Source: Tharpella sp964457755
GTDB lineage: Bacteria > Desulfobacterota > Anaeroferrophillalia > Anaeroferrophillales > Tharpellaceae
DNA: 51,006 nucleotides
Assembly: GCA_964457755.1 (NCBI GenBank)
Contig: CAYWGC010000025.1
Span: forward strand, 1 to 51,006
Direction: 5' to 3'
Shown: positions 23,836 through 32,593 of the stretch, piece by piece
Numbering within the stretch: the stretch's first letter is position 1
How the letters are laid out: each line of letters begins with the position of its first letter
Notes under the pieces: model-generated
What the model was told of the DNA's origin: nothing
The model's database searches: none
Seen by the model: the letters and a program-made list of their open reading frames with translations, nothing else
Position numbers and translations under genes: made by a program

Positions 23836-26800
23836 TTGAGCAAACCGCCTAGCCCTCCCTTCAAAGCCGCCCTAGAGAATATTGCTGACGCTCTTGGCAA
23901 AACTGAAACAATTCACCTCAGCGGCCTGCAGGGCTCAGCCCCGGCCCTGCTCTTGAGCCGCTTTTGCCAGCTTAAAAGTCCGGGCTATATCGTAATCAGT
24001 GACGACTTTCAAAAAAGCCAGGATCTTTGCCGTGAGGTTGCCGCCTATCTTGAAATCGTCCCGCCAAATACTCCTCCACCTAAACTGATAACCCTGCCCC
24101 CGTTGCCGCGCCTGGCTTACCGGGAAACCTTGCGCAGCGGCAGAATTGAACGCGAACGCATTAAAACCCTGGCCCAGGCCCGCAATCTTGAAAATTTTCT
24201 CTGTTTCACCACAATTGCCGCTTATGGTCATCGCCTGCCCGCTCCCGAAACTTTTTATCAACGTTTTTCCCGTCTCGAATGGGGCCAAACCGTCGACCGC
24301 GAGAAGCTTTTTACACAACTTGAAAAAGCCGGTTATACCCGGGTTCCGGTGGTTGATGAACCCGGCGATTACAGTGTTCGCGGCGGCGTTATCGATATCT
24401 TTTCAACCCTGCATGACGAACCTATGCGGCTTGATTTTTTTGGTGATGAGATTGAATCGATTCGCCCCTTTGACCACCTCACCCAACTCAGTCAGAAACG
24501 TGAATGTGAATTCATCGATCTCGGCCCAGCCCGTGAGGTGTTGCCCCCGACCGATCTGGAACCGGCTCGCAAAAGAGTGCGACAACGCTTTGTCGAACTC
24601 AACGATTCTCATATCGCTTTAGGCCCTGCCCTGGAAGAACTTGCCCAAAATCCAAATCGCCCCGGATTTGAAGCCTGGCTGCCGGCCTTTGAACCGCAAT
24701 GGCATTCATTGAACGATTTTTTCCCACCAGAGAGTATCGCTATTTTCATCGACCCTTTAGCTCTCAAAGAGCAGCTTGAAGATCTCTATCAGCAGCTCAA
24801 AGAAGGCTATGAACGGGCTTTAGGAGAAGAGCGCTTAGCCTATCCTCCTGAGGCTTACTTTATGGCCCCGGAGAAAGTTTTCAAAGCCCCTCCCGGTCAA
24901 TCGACAATCTATCTAAACAAGCTCAACTACCAGCCGAAAGCCAGCCACCTCAACCCGGAAAAGAGCCCTCCAGAAAACCAGACCCGGGAGATATTTTTCA
25001 AAACCAGAGACAACCTCTTCTTAAAGAACAGTATCACCCAAGCTGCGGCAGGAAGCGGTGAAAATCCCCTCAGTGCAGCCGCAAACTTACTTAAAGAGCA
25101 TCTCAACCAAGGTTACCAAATTTTTCTGGCCGGCCGTAACCAGACCACCAGTGAACGCCTCAAAGCCCTGCTCTTAGATTACGGCCTGCCGGTTAGGGTT
25201 GCCTCAAAACCTGAGAGTATTACTGAGAGTAGCGCCACGCAAAGCATCTCTCTGATAAGCGCCCATTTAAGTCAAGGCGTCCAGCTCCCATCAGAAAAAA
25301 TTCTTTTTCTCAGCGACACCGATCTCTTCGGGGTAAAACAGAAGATTCGGGCCGCAACCAGCCCGTCCCAAGAGAGTCGCGAATCGTTTTTTGATGATTT
25401 TGCTGAAATCAAACAAGGCGACAAGATTACCCACATCGAGCATGGCATCGGTCGTTATCAGGGCCTTAAAACCCTCACCGTCGAGGGCATCGTCAACGAA
25501 TATCTGATCCTTGAGTATCAGGGCGAAGACCTGCTCTATGTCCCGGTCGACTCTTTTGATCAACTCCATAAGTATCACGGCAGCGGCGACTCCTCGACTA
25601 ACTTAAGCCGACTCGGAGGTCCCCAGTGGGCCGCAGCCAAAGAAAAAACCCGCAAGGCGATCGACGACCTACTTCTCGAGCTGCTCGATCTCTATGCTGA
25701 AAGAGAGGTGATGGAAGGCCGGGCCTGCCTCCCGCCGGACCACCTTTTTCGTGAGTTTGAGGCCTCCTTTCCCTACGAGGAGACCGTCGATCAACAGCGG
25801 GCCATCAACGAGGTCATCGCCGATTTGACGGCGCCAAAGCCGATGGATCGGCTGATCAGCGGCGATGTCGGTTTCGGCAAGACCGAAGTCGCTTTACGAG
25901 CCGTTTTTCTAACCGTTTTATCGGGCCGCCAGGCGGGCATTATGGTGCCGACTACAGTCCTTGCCCAACAGCACTTTGAGACCTTTAAAGAGCGCTTGAC
26001 AAACTATCCAGTAAAGGTTGCCGTTTTAAGCCGTTTCCGGACTGCAGCCCAGCAAAAGCAAGTCGCTGAAGGCTTACGCGCGGGCACCATTGATGTTGTT
26101 ATCGGCACCCACCGCCTGCTTCAAAAAGATGTCTCATTCAAAGACTTAGGCCTCCTGGTACTTGATGAAGAACATAAATTCGGGGTCCGTCATAAAGAGA
26201 AATTAAAGAACTTCAGAAGACATCTTGACGTCATCTCGATGAGTGCGACCCCGATTCCCCGCACCCTCCAGTTTTCACTCTCAGGAATGCGCTCCTTAAG
26301 TGCTATCACAACTGCCCCCCGCGACCGTCTCGCAATCCGCACATTTGTCGCTGCCTACGATGACCTTATCATCAAGGAAGCGGTGGAAAAAGAGATTGAC
26401 CGCGGCGGCCAGATCTTTTTTGTTCATAACAGTGTCGCCACCATCGAGGCCCGGGCCGCCCGCCTTGCAGCACTGATGCCCGCAATCAAAATCGGCATCG
26501 GCCACGGCCAGATGCGAGAAAATGAACTTGAAAAAGTAATGCTGGGCTTTGCCGAACATAAATATGATATGCTGCTCTGTACAACAATAATCGAATCAGG
26601 CCTTGATATCCCTAATGCCAACACTATGATCATCGAAAATGCTCAGAATTTCGGACTTGCCCAACTCTATCAGATGCGCGGCCGGGTCGGCCGTTCGCAA
26701 CGCAAAGCTTACGCCTACCTTTTGGTCCCGGAACTTGAGAGGTTATCATCTGATGCCCGTAAACGCCTCAACGCTCTGGCTGAAGCCAACACCTTAGGAG

Positions 26801-27393
26801 CCGGATTTCGCATCGCCATGCAGGATCTTGAGATTCGCGGAGCCGGAAACATCTTAGGTAAAAAACAATCGGGCCAGATCTCGGCCATCGGCTATGAACT
26901 CTACCAGGAGATGCTCGGCGAAGCGATTAACGAAGCCCGCGGCAATTATCAGGTCAAGATCCCTGAACCTGAGGTAAAAGTCAACCTCTCAGCCCATATC
27001 CCCCCAGCCTATCTCCCTGATCTGACCTTAAGACTGCAATTTTACAAGAAAATCGCAACCACCGAAAATGAACTTGAGCTGACCCAGCTCGAAGATGAAC
27101 TGAGTGATCGTTGCGGCCTGCCACCGGAGGAGGTGCTCAACCTGTTGCGCCTTAAAAACCTGAAGATCCTCCTCAAAAACTACCGGGTTCTCGCTTTGGA
27201 GCTCAGTCGCAAAAAAATAAGCCTCCACTTTGACCCTGAAAGTCCACCCAACCCTGAAAAGATCATGGCCCTCTTACAAGAGGATCCCAAAACCTGCAAA
27301 CTCTCCCCGGATCACTGGTTGAGTATAGGGGTCGCCTTAGAGCCTGATGAACTCTACGCCTGGTGTGAAAAGCTATTGCAAAAAATCCATTAA
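23836..27393 (+). CDS. mfd: Transcription-repair coupling factor Mfd
   Basis: A 1185-residue Mfd, which removes RNA polymerase stalled at lesions and recruits UvrA. Domains in order are a UvrB-like N-terminal part (about 1-350), the CarD-like polymerase-interaction domain starting at KQGDKITHIEHGIGRYQGL (about 530), RecG-like helicase motifs with Walker A ISGDVGFGKTEVA (about 676), DEEH box VLDEEHKFGVRH (about 776), MSATPIPRTL, QMRGRVGRSQ and the TRG motif IRGAGNILGKKQSG, and a C-terminal TRCF domain. The start is a TTG two bases after the DUF116 stop; no ATG in frame fits the conserved N terminus. Confidence 0.95.
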   Translation: MSKPPSPPFKAALENIADALGKTETIHLSGLQGSAPALLLSRFCQLKSPGYIVISDDFQKSQDLCREVAAYLEIVPPNTPPPKLITLPPLPRLAYRETLRSGRIERERIKTLAQARNLENFLCFTTIAAYGHRLPAPETFYQRFSRLEWGQTVDREKLFTQLEKAGYTRVPVVDEPGDYSVRGGVIDIFSTLHDEPMRLDFFGDEIESIRPFDHLTQLSQKRECEFIDLGPAREVLPPTDLEPARKRVRQRFVELNDSHIALGPALEELAQNPNRPGFEAWLPAFEPQWHSLNDFFPPESIAIFIDPLALKEQLEDLYQQLKEGYERALGEERLAYPPEAYFMAPEKVFKAPPGQSTIYLNKLNYQPKASHLNPEKSPPENQTREIFFKTRDNLFLKNSITQAAAGSGENPLSAAANLLKEHLNQGYQIFLAGRNQTTSERLKALLLDYGLPVRVASKPESITESSATQSISLISAHLSQGVQLPSEKILFLSDTDLFGVKQKIRAATSPSQESRESFFDDFAEIKQGDKITHIEHGIGRYQGLKTLTVEGIVNEYLILEYQGEDLLYVPVDSFDQLHKYHGSGDSSTNLSRLGGPQWAAAKEKTRKAIDDLLLELLDLYAEREVMEGRACLPPDHLFREFEASFPYEETVDQQRAINEVIADLTAPKPMDRLISGDVGFGKTEVALRAVFLTVLSGRQAGIMVPTTVLAQQHFETFKERLTNYPVKVAVLSRFRTAAQQKQVAEGLRAGTIDVVIGTHRLLQKDVSFKDLGLLVLDEEHKFGVRHKEKLKNFRRHLDVISMSATPIPRTLQFSLSGMRSLSAITTAPRDRLAIRTFVAAYDDLIIKEAVEKEIDRGGQIFFVHNSVATIEARAARLAALMPAIKIGIGHGQMRENELEKVMLGFAEHKYDMLLCTTIIESGLDIPNANTMIIENAQNFGLAQLYQMRGRVGRSQRKAYAYLLVPELERLSSDARKRLNALAEANTLGAGFRIAMQDLEIRGAGNILGKKQSGQISAIGYELYQEMLGEAINEARGNYQVKIPEPEVKVNLSAHIPPAYLPDLTLRLQFYKKIATTENELELTQLEDELSDRCGLPPEEVLNLLRLKNLKILLKNYRVLALELSRKKISLHFDPESPPNPEKIMALLQEDPKTCKLSPDHWLSIGVALEPDELYAWCEKLLQKIH

Positions 27394-27653
27394 GATGATA
27401 GTTGAGCGGCGCTTTTTGACAACAAAAACAAAACTGCTCAACGTGTTATGTTTTCAAACTGTCTCGATGCGGGGACAGACCTCCAGCGAGGGCTTTTAGC
27501 CCGAAGCGGGCTGAGCTTGCACCTGAACGAAGTGAGGAAGTGCCCTTGGGGTATCCATCTTCGAAGAAGGCGAAGCAAAGCTCAAAGCTTTTCGTTGTAA
27601 TTCTATGAGGTTTAACCTTCTTCAGACAATCAACCTAAAAGGACTATTATTTT
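27394..27653. other. Spacer with several hairpins between mfd and the PPIase genes
   Basis: Contains GTTGAGC...GCTCAAC near 27401-27440, a GGGCTTTTAGCCC hairpin near 27493, and an 11-base run TGCGGGGACAG (near 27469) that recurs upstream of hisS near 46958 before a similar GGGCC hairpin. No coding frame. A promoter for the following genes was not recognised. Confidence 0.35.
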
Positions 27654-28520
27654 ATGAAAATCAAAATACTGCACAAAATCAACCAAACACTCTTTATCGG
27701 TTTTATTTCAGCCTTTTTAATTACAGTTGGGGCTCTTTCGGCCAGGGCCGCAGCGGCTGACCCGATAGTTGCTGAAATTGGCTCCGAAAAGATCACCTTG
27801 AGTCAATTTCAAGCTGAGCTGGCAAAACTGCCGCCCAACCTGAAACAGATGGCCAGTGACAAAAAGATCCAGAAAGAGTTCCTCGATCAACTCGCAACCT
27901 CAAGACTGCTCTATCAAGAGGGTGTCAAACAGGGGATCAACAAAGATCCAGCCGTCATCAGCCAAATTGATGAAGCAACCCGCAAGATTGTCCTGGCGGC
28001 CCTTTTACAGCGTGAGATTGAGAGTCGTATTAAAGCCCCGACGACTGAAACCGTAGAGCAATACTACCAGACCCATACAGCTGAATTTGAGCAGGAAAAA
28101 CAGGTCAAAGCCCAACATATTCTGGTTAAAGATGAAACTGAAGCTAAGACCGTTGCCGCCGAGATTAAAAAGGGCGGTGATTTTGCCGCTTTAGCCCGGG
28201 AGAAATCAACCTGTCCAAGTGCCGCCCAGGGAGGCGATCTCGGCTTTTTCACGCGTAACCGCATGGTTAAAGAGTTTGCTGATGCCGCTTTTGCCCTTAA
28301 AAAAAATGAAATCAGCGCACCCATAAAGACTAAGTTCGGTTACCATATTATCAAAATTGTAGAGATCAAAGAAGCCAGCGCCAAACCTTTGGCTGAAGTC
28401 CGAACCACCATTGAAAACAAACTTACCCAGGAAAAGAAAAACCAGATTTTCAAAGATTATATCGACGGCCTCAAAACAAAAAACAAGATCATTCTGCATC
28501 CCGACGTCATTGACAATTAA
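27654..28520 (+). CDS. Periplasmic parvulin-type peptidyl-prolyl isomerase (PpiC/PrsA-like)
   Basis: A 288-residue exported foldase. It has a signal peptide with a hydrophobic core IGFISAFLITVGALSARAAA (about residues 16-35), a SurA-like N-terminal chaperone helix bundle (LSQFQAELAKLPPNLKQM, DQLATSRLLYQEGVKQGI) and one parvulin domain (about 150-245) with VKAQHILVKDETEA, GGDLGFFTRNRMVKEFADAA and TKFGYHIIKIVE. A short C-terminal helix follows. It begins a three-gene periplasmic folding set, likely serving outer-membrane or c-type cytochrome proteins. The ATG is preceded by AAAAGGAC. The next gene starts at the base after its stop. Confidence 0.9.
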   Translation: MKIKILHKINQTLFIGFISAFLITVGALSARAAAADPIVAEIGSEKITLSQFQAELAKLPPNLKQMASDKKIQKEFLDQLATSRLLYQEGVKQGINKDPAVISQIDEATRKIVLAALLQREIESRIKAPTTETVEQYYQTHTAEFEQEKQVKAQHILVKDETEAKTVAAEIKKGGDFAALAREKSTCPSAAQGGDLGFFTRNRMVKEFADAAFALKKNEISAPIKTKFGYHIIKIVEIKEASAKPLAEVRTTIENKLTQEKKNQIFKDYIDGLKTKNKIILHPDVIDN

Positions 28521-29378
28521 TTGAATAAAATCTTCCACAAACTCTGCTGCAGCCTGTCAATCATTTTGGCGGGCTGTATTTTTATGGCGGCCTGTTCAGC
28601 CCCCCAAGATGTCGTTGCGACCATCGATGGAGAAGCGATCACCAAAACTGAAGTTAAGGTCCGCATTAAGAGTTATCAGGAAGAACACGGCGACGAAACC
28701 TCAGCCCCGGTGGCCCAACAGAGTCAATTTACCAGTGCTAAAGCTGCCTTAAACCAGATCATCAACGAGCGTTTACTGCTTCTTGAAGCTCGCCGGCAAG
28801 GCTTGATCGACGACCGTAAAGGTGATCCGCAAAGCTATCAAATTGCGATGCAAAAAGTCTTATGCAGTCTGGGAAAAGAGGTTTCCTTCCCGAACCTGCA
28901 AGAGGCTCGAGTTTTCTACGAAAAACATCCGGAAGAATTTATTGTCCCGGTCCGATACCAACTTAAGCACCTGCTCTTAAATAGTGAGCATACAGCCTGG
29001 AAGTTGAAAGAGGAAATCGACAAAGGACTTACCAGTATGACGGATGCGGGCCGCCAAGAGATCTTCGGAGCCCGAATTGCCGATAGTGGTAAAAACCGTT
29101 TAATAACCGCAGCCGAGCTCCCTCCCGGACTGGCTGAGATGCTTCCCAACTTAAAGCCGAAAGTAATTAGCCCCGTCATTACCACCCCCTACGGCTATCA
29201 TCTGGTCCGGGTCGAGAAAACTTTTCCCTCTGGAAATATCCCCTTTCCGGAAGTAGAAAATCGAATCAAAGACACTATCTTCAGCCAACGCCTGCAAAAC
29301 AATTACCAGCATTGGCTGAAACAGATTAAAGAGCAGCACACTATAAAAATTTTCCATCAACACTTGGCTGACCTCTAA
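28521..29378 (+). CDS. Lipoprotein parvulin-like peptidyl-prolyl isomerase
   Basis: A 285-residue protein starting at a TTG directly after the previous stop. A lipoprotein signal is clear: SIILAGCIFMAACSAPQDVV, with lipobox MAAC at about residue 25. The SurA-like N-terminal part has VVATIDGEAITKTEVKVRI and NQIINERLLLLEARRQGL. The parvulin domain is divergent (RYQLKHLLL, then SPVITTPYGYHLVRVEKT) and lacks the middle glycine-rich GGDLG segment seen in its neighbours, so it may act as a chaperone rather than an isomerase. Second member of the folding set. Confidence 0.85.
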   Translation: MNKIFHKLCCSLSIILAGCIFMAACSAPQDVVATIDGEAITKTEVKVRIKSYQEEHGDETSAPVAQQSQFTSAKAALNQIINERLLLLEARRQGLIDDRKGDPQSYQIAMQKVLCSLGKEVSFPNLQEARVFYEKHPEEFIVPVRYQLKHLLLNSEHTAWKLKEEIDKGLTSMTDAGRQEIFGARIADSGKNRLITAAELPPGLAEMLPNLKPKVISPVITTPYGYHLVRVEKTFPSGNIPFPEVENRIKDTIFSQRLQNNYQHWLKQIKEQHTIKIFHQHLADL

Positions 29379-29387
29379 GGGCATACT

Positions 29388-30365
29388 ATGAAAATCAGAA
29401 CCTTTTATAAAACTAAACTAATTTTCAAATTTATGCTGCTGGGCCTGACTTTGTCATTTTTTTCGCACCCGGTTCAAGCCCGGATCGTCAACCGCCTTAT
29501 GGCGACAGTTGGCAATCAGGTGATAACCTCGATGAACCTGCGGCAGGCGATCGCAATTGAATATCCCCAGGAAAAGTTTAATAAACTCCCGCAGGATGAA
29601 CAAAACAGCATAATCAAGAAAAATCTTGATGCCCTTATCGACGACCTGCTTATCTCGCAAAAAGCTGCCGCCTTAGGTATAGCGATCACTGACGAAGATC
29701 TCCAAGCCACTATTGAAAGAGTTTTGCAGCAGAATCGTATGAGCCAGGAGACGTTGGAACAGGCTCTGGCCCAACAGAATCTTACGTTCACCTCTTATCG
29801 CAATAGAATTGCCAGCGACCTGCTTAAAGCCAAATTCATCTCCAAAAAGATCAAATCCGACATTATTATAACCAATCAGGAAGTTCTCGACTATGCCGAA
29901 AAAAATGATCTTTTAAGCACGGAGAAGAGTGTTACTCTGGCACAGATTTTCATCCCCGCATACTCGCCTCATGCGAGCGCCGGCAAAGATGATGAGAAAT
30001 GGCAGGAGATTAGAAAAAAACTTAAAAATGAGGAGAATTTTTTCGCGCTGGCAAGTGAGTTTTCCGAAGGGCCAGCAGCGGCCAAAGGGGGCCGCCTGGG
30101 TACTTTCAAAAGCGGCAGCCTCCTCTCTGAGATCGAAGATGTAGCCTACGAGCTCCCCCTGACGCAACCGAGTCCGGTCATTAAAACTTCACTGGGATAC
30201 CATATGATAATGGTTACCAATCGTACGGGCGGCAAAGAACGCTCCCTCTCGCCAGAAGCTGAAGAGCAGGTCAAGGATAAACTTTATGAAGAAAAAATGG
30301 AAAAAGCCCTGAAAAATCTGAGCCAGAAACTGCGCCGCGAGTACAAAATCAAAATCATGCAGTAG
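29388..30365 (+). CDS. SurA-like periplasmic chaperone/peptidyl-prolyl isomerase
   Basis: A 325-residue exported protein with a signal peptide (FMLLGLTLSFFSHPVQA, cleavage near residue 31). It has the SurA N-terminal domain (IVNRLMATVGNQVITSMNLR, IDDLLISQKAAALGI, RIASDLLKAKFISKKIK) and one parvulin domain (about 180-285) with KSVTLAQIFIP, EFSEGPAAAKGGRLGTF and TSLGYHMIMVTNR. E. coli SurA has two parvulin domains; one is common in deltaproteobacteria. It begins nine bases after the previous stop and closes the folding operon. Probable role: outer-membrane protein maturation. Confidence 0.85.
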   Translation: MKIRTFYKTKLIFKFMLLGLTLSFFSHPVQARIVNRLMATVGNQVITSMNLRQAIAIEYPQEKFNKLPQDEQNSIIKKNLDALIDDLLISQKAAALGIAITDEDLQATIERVLQQNRMSQETLEQALAQQNLTFTSYRNRIASDLLKAKFISKKIKSDIIITNQEVLDYAEKNDLLSTEKSVTLAQIFIPAYSPHASAGKDDEKWQEIRKKLKNEENFFALASEFSEGPAAAKGGRLGTFKSGSLLSEIEDVAYELPLTQPSPVIKTSLGYHMIMVTNRTGGKERSLSPEAEEQVKDKLYEEKMEKALKNLSQKLRREYKIKIMQ

Positions 30366-30511
30366 GAGGCTATCCGAGAATGCCCTTTTTCCCAGATCGG
30401 ATAAAAAAACACCGGAACCAAATAAAATCTCTAGATAATTCAGCATCCACTCTTTAGCCAAGAATTTTTATGTACCTTCGACTATTTTCGTGGCAATAAA
30501 AAGTTACCCTC

Positions 30512-30590
30512 ATTTGTGTTTATTTGTGTCCATTTGTGGTTCTTTTTTCTATCCACAGATAAACACAAATAGACACAAATAGACACAAAT
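30512..30590. repeat. Palindromic repeat built from a 10-bp ATTTGTGTYT unit
   Basis: The left arm has three ATTTGTG units (30512-30539). The right arm has their complement, ACACAAATAG repeated (30561-30590), with CCACAGAT and CCATTTGTGG at the inner edge. The arms can pair over about 25 bp around a poly-T loop. I recall similar sequences as intergenic repeats in environmental genomes. No coding role. Confidence 0.65.
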
Positions 30591-30641
30591 TTTAATGCCG
30601 CAAAATTATTGGTATAAACATTTTCAATAATAGATTAAAGA

Positions 30642-30821
30642 ATGCTACACCATCCCGCCTGTCGCCTATGCCGCCATTTCTATGTCACTTATGACCCCAA
30701 GAAACCTTACGGTTGCCGGGCCTACTCTTTTAAAGCGAAAGAGAATCCGGCTCAAGTGGTCTTAAGCTCTTCGGGAAAACCCTGCCTCCTGTTTGATCCC
30801 AAAGACAAAGCCAAGCCGTAA
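30642..30821 (+). CDS. Small cysteine-rich protein (59 residues), conserved family without known function
   Basis: A short gene with the pattern HPACRLCRHFYVTYDPKKPY, then GCRAYSFKAKENPAQVV and SSGKPCLLFDPKDK. Four cysteines (CxxC, then GC and PC) suggest a zinc or iron site. The same arrangement (C.xCRHF..T.DP..PYGCRA..FKS) is widespread in proteobacteria as an uncharacterised protein, often mislabelled uracil-DNA glycosylase. No strong ribosome site is visible. It is convergent with the carbamoyltransferase, with stops six bases apart. Confidence 0.75.
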   Translation: MLHHPACRLCRHFYVTYDPKKPYGCRAYSFKAKENPAQVVLSSSGKPCLLFDPKDKAKP

Positions 30822-30827
30822 AGCCAC

Positions 30828-32555
30828 TCACTCCTTGGTCACTAAAATATCCTCAAGCATCAGATACTTCAGATCGCAGCCGTAGAACATATTAAGAGCG
30901 TCGGTCGGCGAACAGATCATCGGTTCACCCCGACGGTTCAAGGAGGTATTGAGAACCACCGGAACCCCACGCAGTTTTTCCAACTCTTCAAGCAGGGCAT
31001 AGTAGCGGGGGTTGGTCTCCTTATCAACAATCTGGGCCCGGGCTGTACCATCTTCATGGACAACCTCGGGAATCCGTTTTTTCCAACTCTCGGCCACGGT
31101 AAAGGCAAAGGTCATATAGGGTGCAGGATGATCGGTTTGCAAAATATCGGCCGCCACCCGGTCGAGCATACTCGGACAGAAAGGGCGCCAGCGTTCACGA
31201 TATTTAATCTGCGCATTAATCGTATCAGCCACCCCAGAATGGCTCGGGTCGCCTAAAATGCTGCGGTTACCTAAAGCTCTGGGTCCAAACTCCATACGCC
31301 CCTGAAACCAGGCTAGAGGATTACCATCAGCGAGAAGGCGAGCCCCGGTTTCAGGCACATTTTCGATTTTTTGCCAAACTGGTTTTTGCGGATGTTTGAG
31401 GCAGGCATCAAGGCACTCTTTAGTTGTATAGGAGGGACCGAGATAGACATGTTTAAGTTTTTTTACGGCATCACCTTTTTCATGCGCCACAAACGAAGCT
31501 GCCCCAATCGCAGTACCGGCATCACTGGCGGCCGGCTGCACGAAAAGTTCATTGACCTCGGGCAGTTCCATCAGCCGCTGGTTGAGCTTAACATTTAAAG
31601 CCACCCCACCGGCAAAACAGAGACGTCCGGTTTCGCGTAAGATATCTCCAAGATAGGTTTTGACCAGAGACAAGGCGGTCTCTTCGAGCAGTTTCTGCAT
31701 GGATGCGGCATAATCGATATAGGGATCATCGATCTCATCACCCTCACGCTTAGGGCCCAGCCAGCGGATCAGTTTGGGGGTAAAATAGTAGCTCCGCTGC
31801 TGATCTTTATAACGCCTTAAACCAACCACATTAACAAGATCAGTATTGACTTTGAGATTATGCCCATCACACTCTAAAAGAGGAGAAAAATCATACTTGT
31901 CGGGATTTCCATAAGGAGCCATACCCATCACCTTGAACTCCCCATCAAGCATCTCAAAACCTAAAAACTGGGTCAAAGCCCCATAGACGCCGCCTAAAGA
32001 GTCAGGATCATAAAACTCCTTGATCTTATGAATCACCCCATTCTCACCGTAACCAAAAAAAGTGGTTGCATATTCACCCTTACCATCAATCCCCAAGATC
32101 GCACATTTACCTTTAAAACCGCTGAAGTGATAAGCGCTGGAGGCATGGGCAAGGTGGTGTTCAACCGGCACGAACGGCGAACGCTGGGGATCTATCCCGA
32201 GATCCGCCATGAGCTGCAAGATCCCCTGCTTATTGCGCCGAAAATGGCGATTCCCGTTAAAAAGCGCGTCTAAAGCCCGATCCGGCGCATACCAATAACG
32301 TTTGGCAAAATGGAAACGGCCGGGATGATTAAAAAGCCCCACCTCAGCAAAAGGAAACGCGACATAATCGATCTCTTCAGGTTTGACCCCGGCAAAGTCG
32401 AGGCAAAATCGGGCGGCATGGTAAGGCCACTTGTTTTTCGCATGTTTATCACGGAGAAAACGCTCCTCTTCGGCCGCGGCAACAAGTTCACCATCAATTA
32501 AAAGAGCCGCGGAAGGATCGTGGGTCAACGATCCTGAAAGACCTAAAACTATCAT
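30828..32555 (-). CDS. Carbamoyltransferase (NodU/TobZ family), possibly acting on LPS core
   Basis: A 575-residue O-carbamoyltransferase. The N-terminal Kae1-like domain has VLGLSGSLTHDPSAALL, AAAEEERFLRDKHAKNKWPY (adenylate and metal-site residues) and PVEHHLAHASSAYHFSGF. The C-terminal YrdC-like carbamoyl domain has FQGRMEFGPRALGNRSILGD. The enzyme transfers a carbamoyl group from carbamoyl phosphate, through carbamoyl-AMP, to a hydroxyl. It follows the tandem kinase gene by 38 bases on the same strand. Pseudomonas aeruginosa pairs a similar carbamoyltransferase with WaaP-like kinases in its LPS core cluster, so core heptose carbamoylation is a reasonable inference. AAGGAA ribosome site upstream. 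Confidence 0.9.
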   Translation of the reverse strand: MIVLGLSGSLTHDPSAALLIDGELVAAAEEERFLRDKHAKNKWPYHAARFCLDFAGVKPEEIDYVAFPFAEVGLFNHPGRFHFAKRYWYAPDRALDALFNGNRHFRRNKQGILQLMADLGIDPQRSPFVPVEHHLAHASSAYHFSGFKGKCAILGIDGKGEYATTFFGYGENGVIHKIKEFYDPDSLGGVYGALTQFLGFEMLDGEFKVMGMAPYGNPDKYDFSPLLECDGHNLKVNTDLVNVVGLRRYKDQQRSYYFTPKLIRWLGPKREGDEIDDPYIDYAASMQKLLEETALSLVKTYLGDILRETGRLCFAGGVALNVKLNQRLMELPEVNELFVQPAASDAGTAIGAASFVAHEKGDAVKKLKHVYLGPSYTTKECLDACLKHPQKPVWQKIENVPETGARLLADGNPLAWFQGRMEFGPRALGNRSILGDPSHSGVADTINAQIKYRERWRPFCPSMLDRVAADILQTDHPAPYMTFAFTVAESWKKRIPEVVHEDGTARAQIVDKETNPRYYALLEELEKLRGVPVVLNTSLNRRGEPMICSPTDALNMFYGCDLKYLMLEDILVTKE

Positions 32556-32593
32556 CTAAAATTCCTTAGTTATAAATTGATATTCTATTATCA

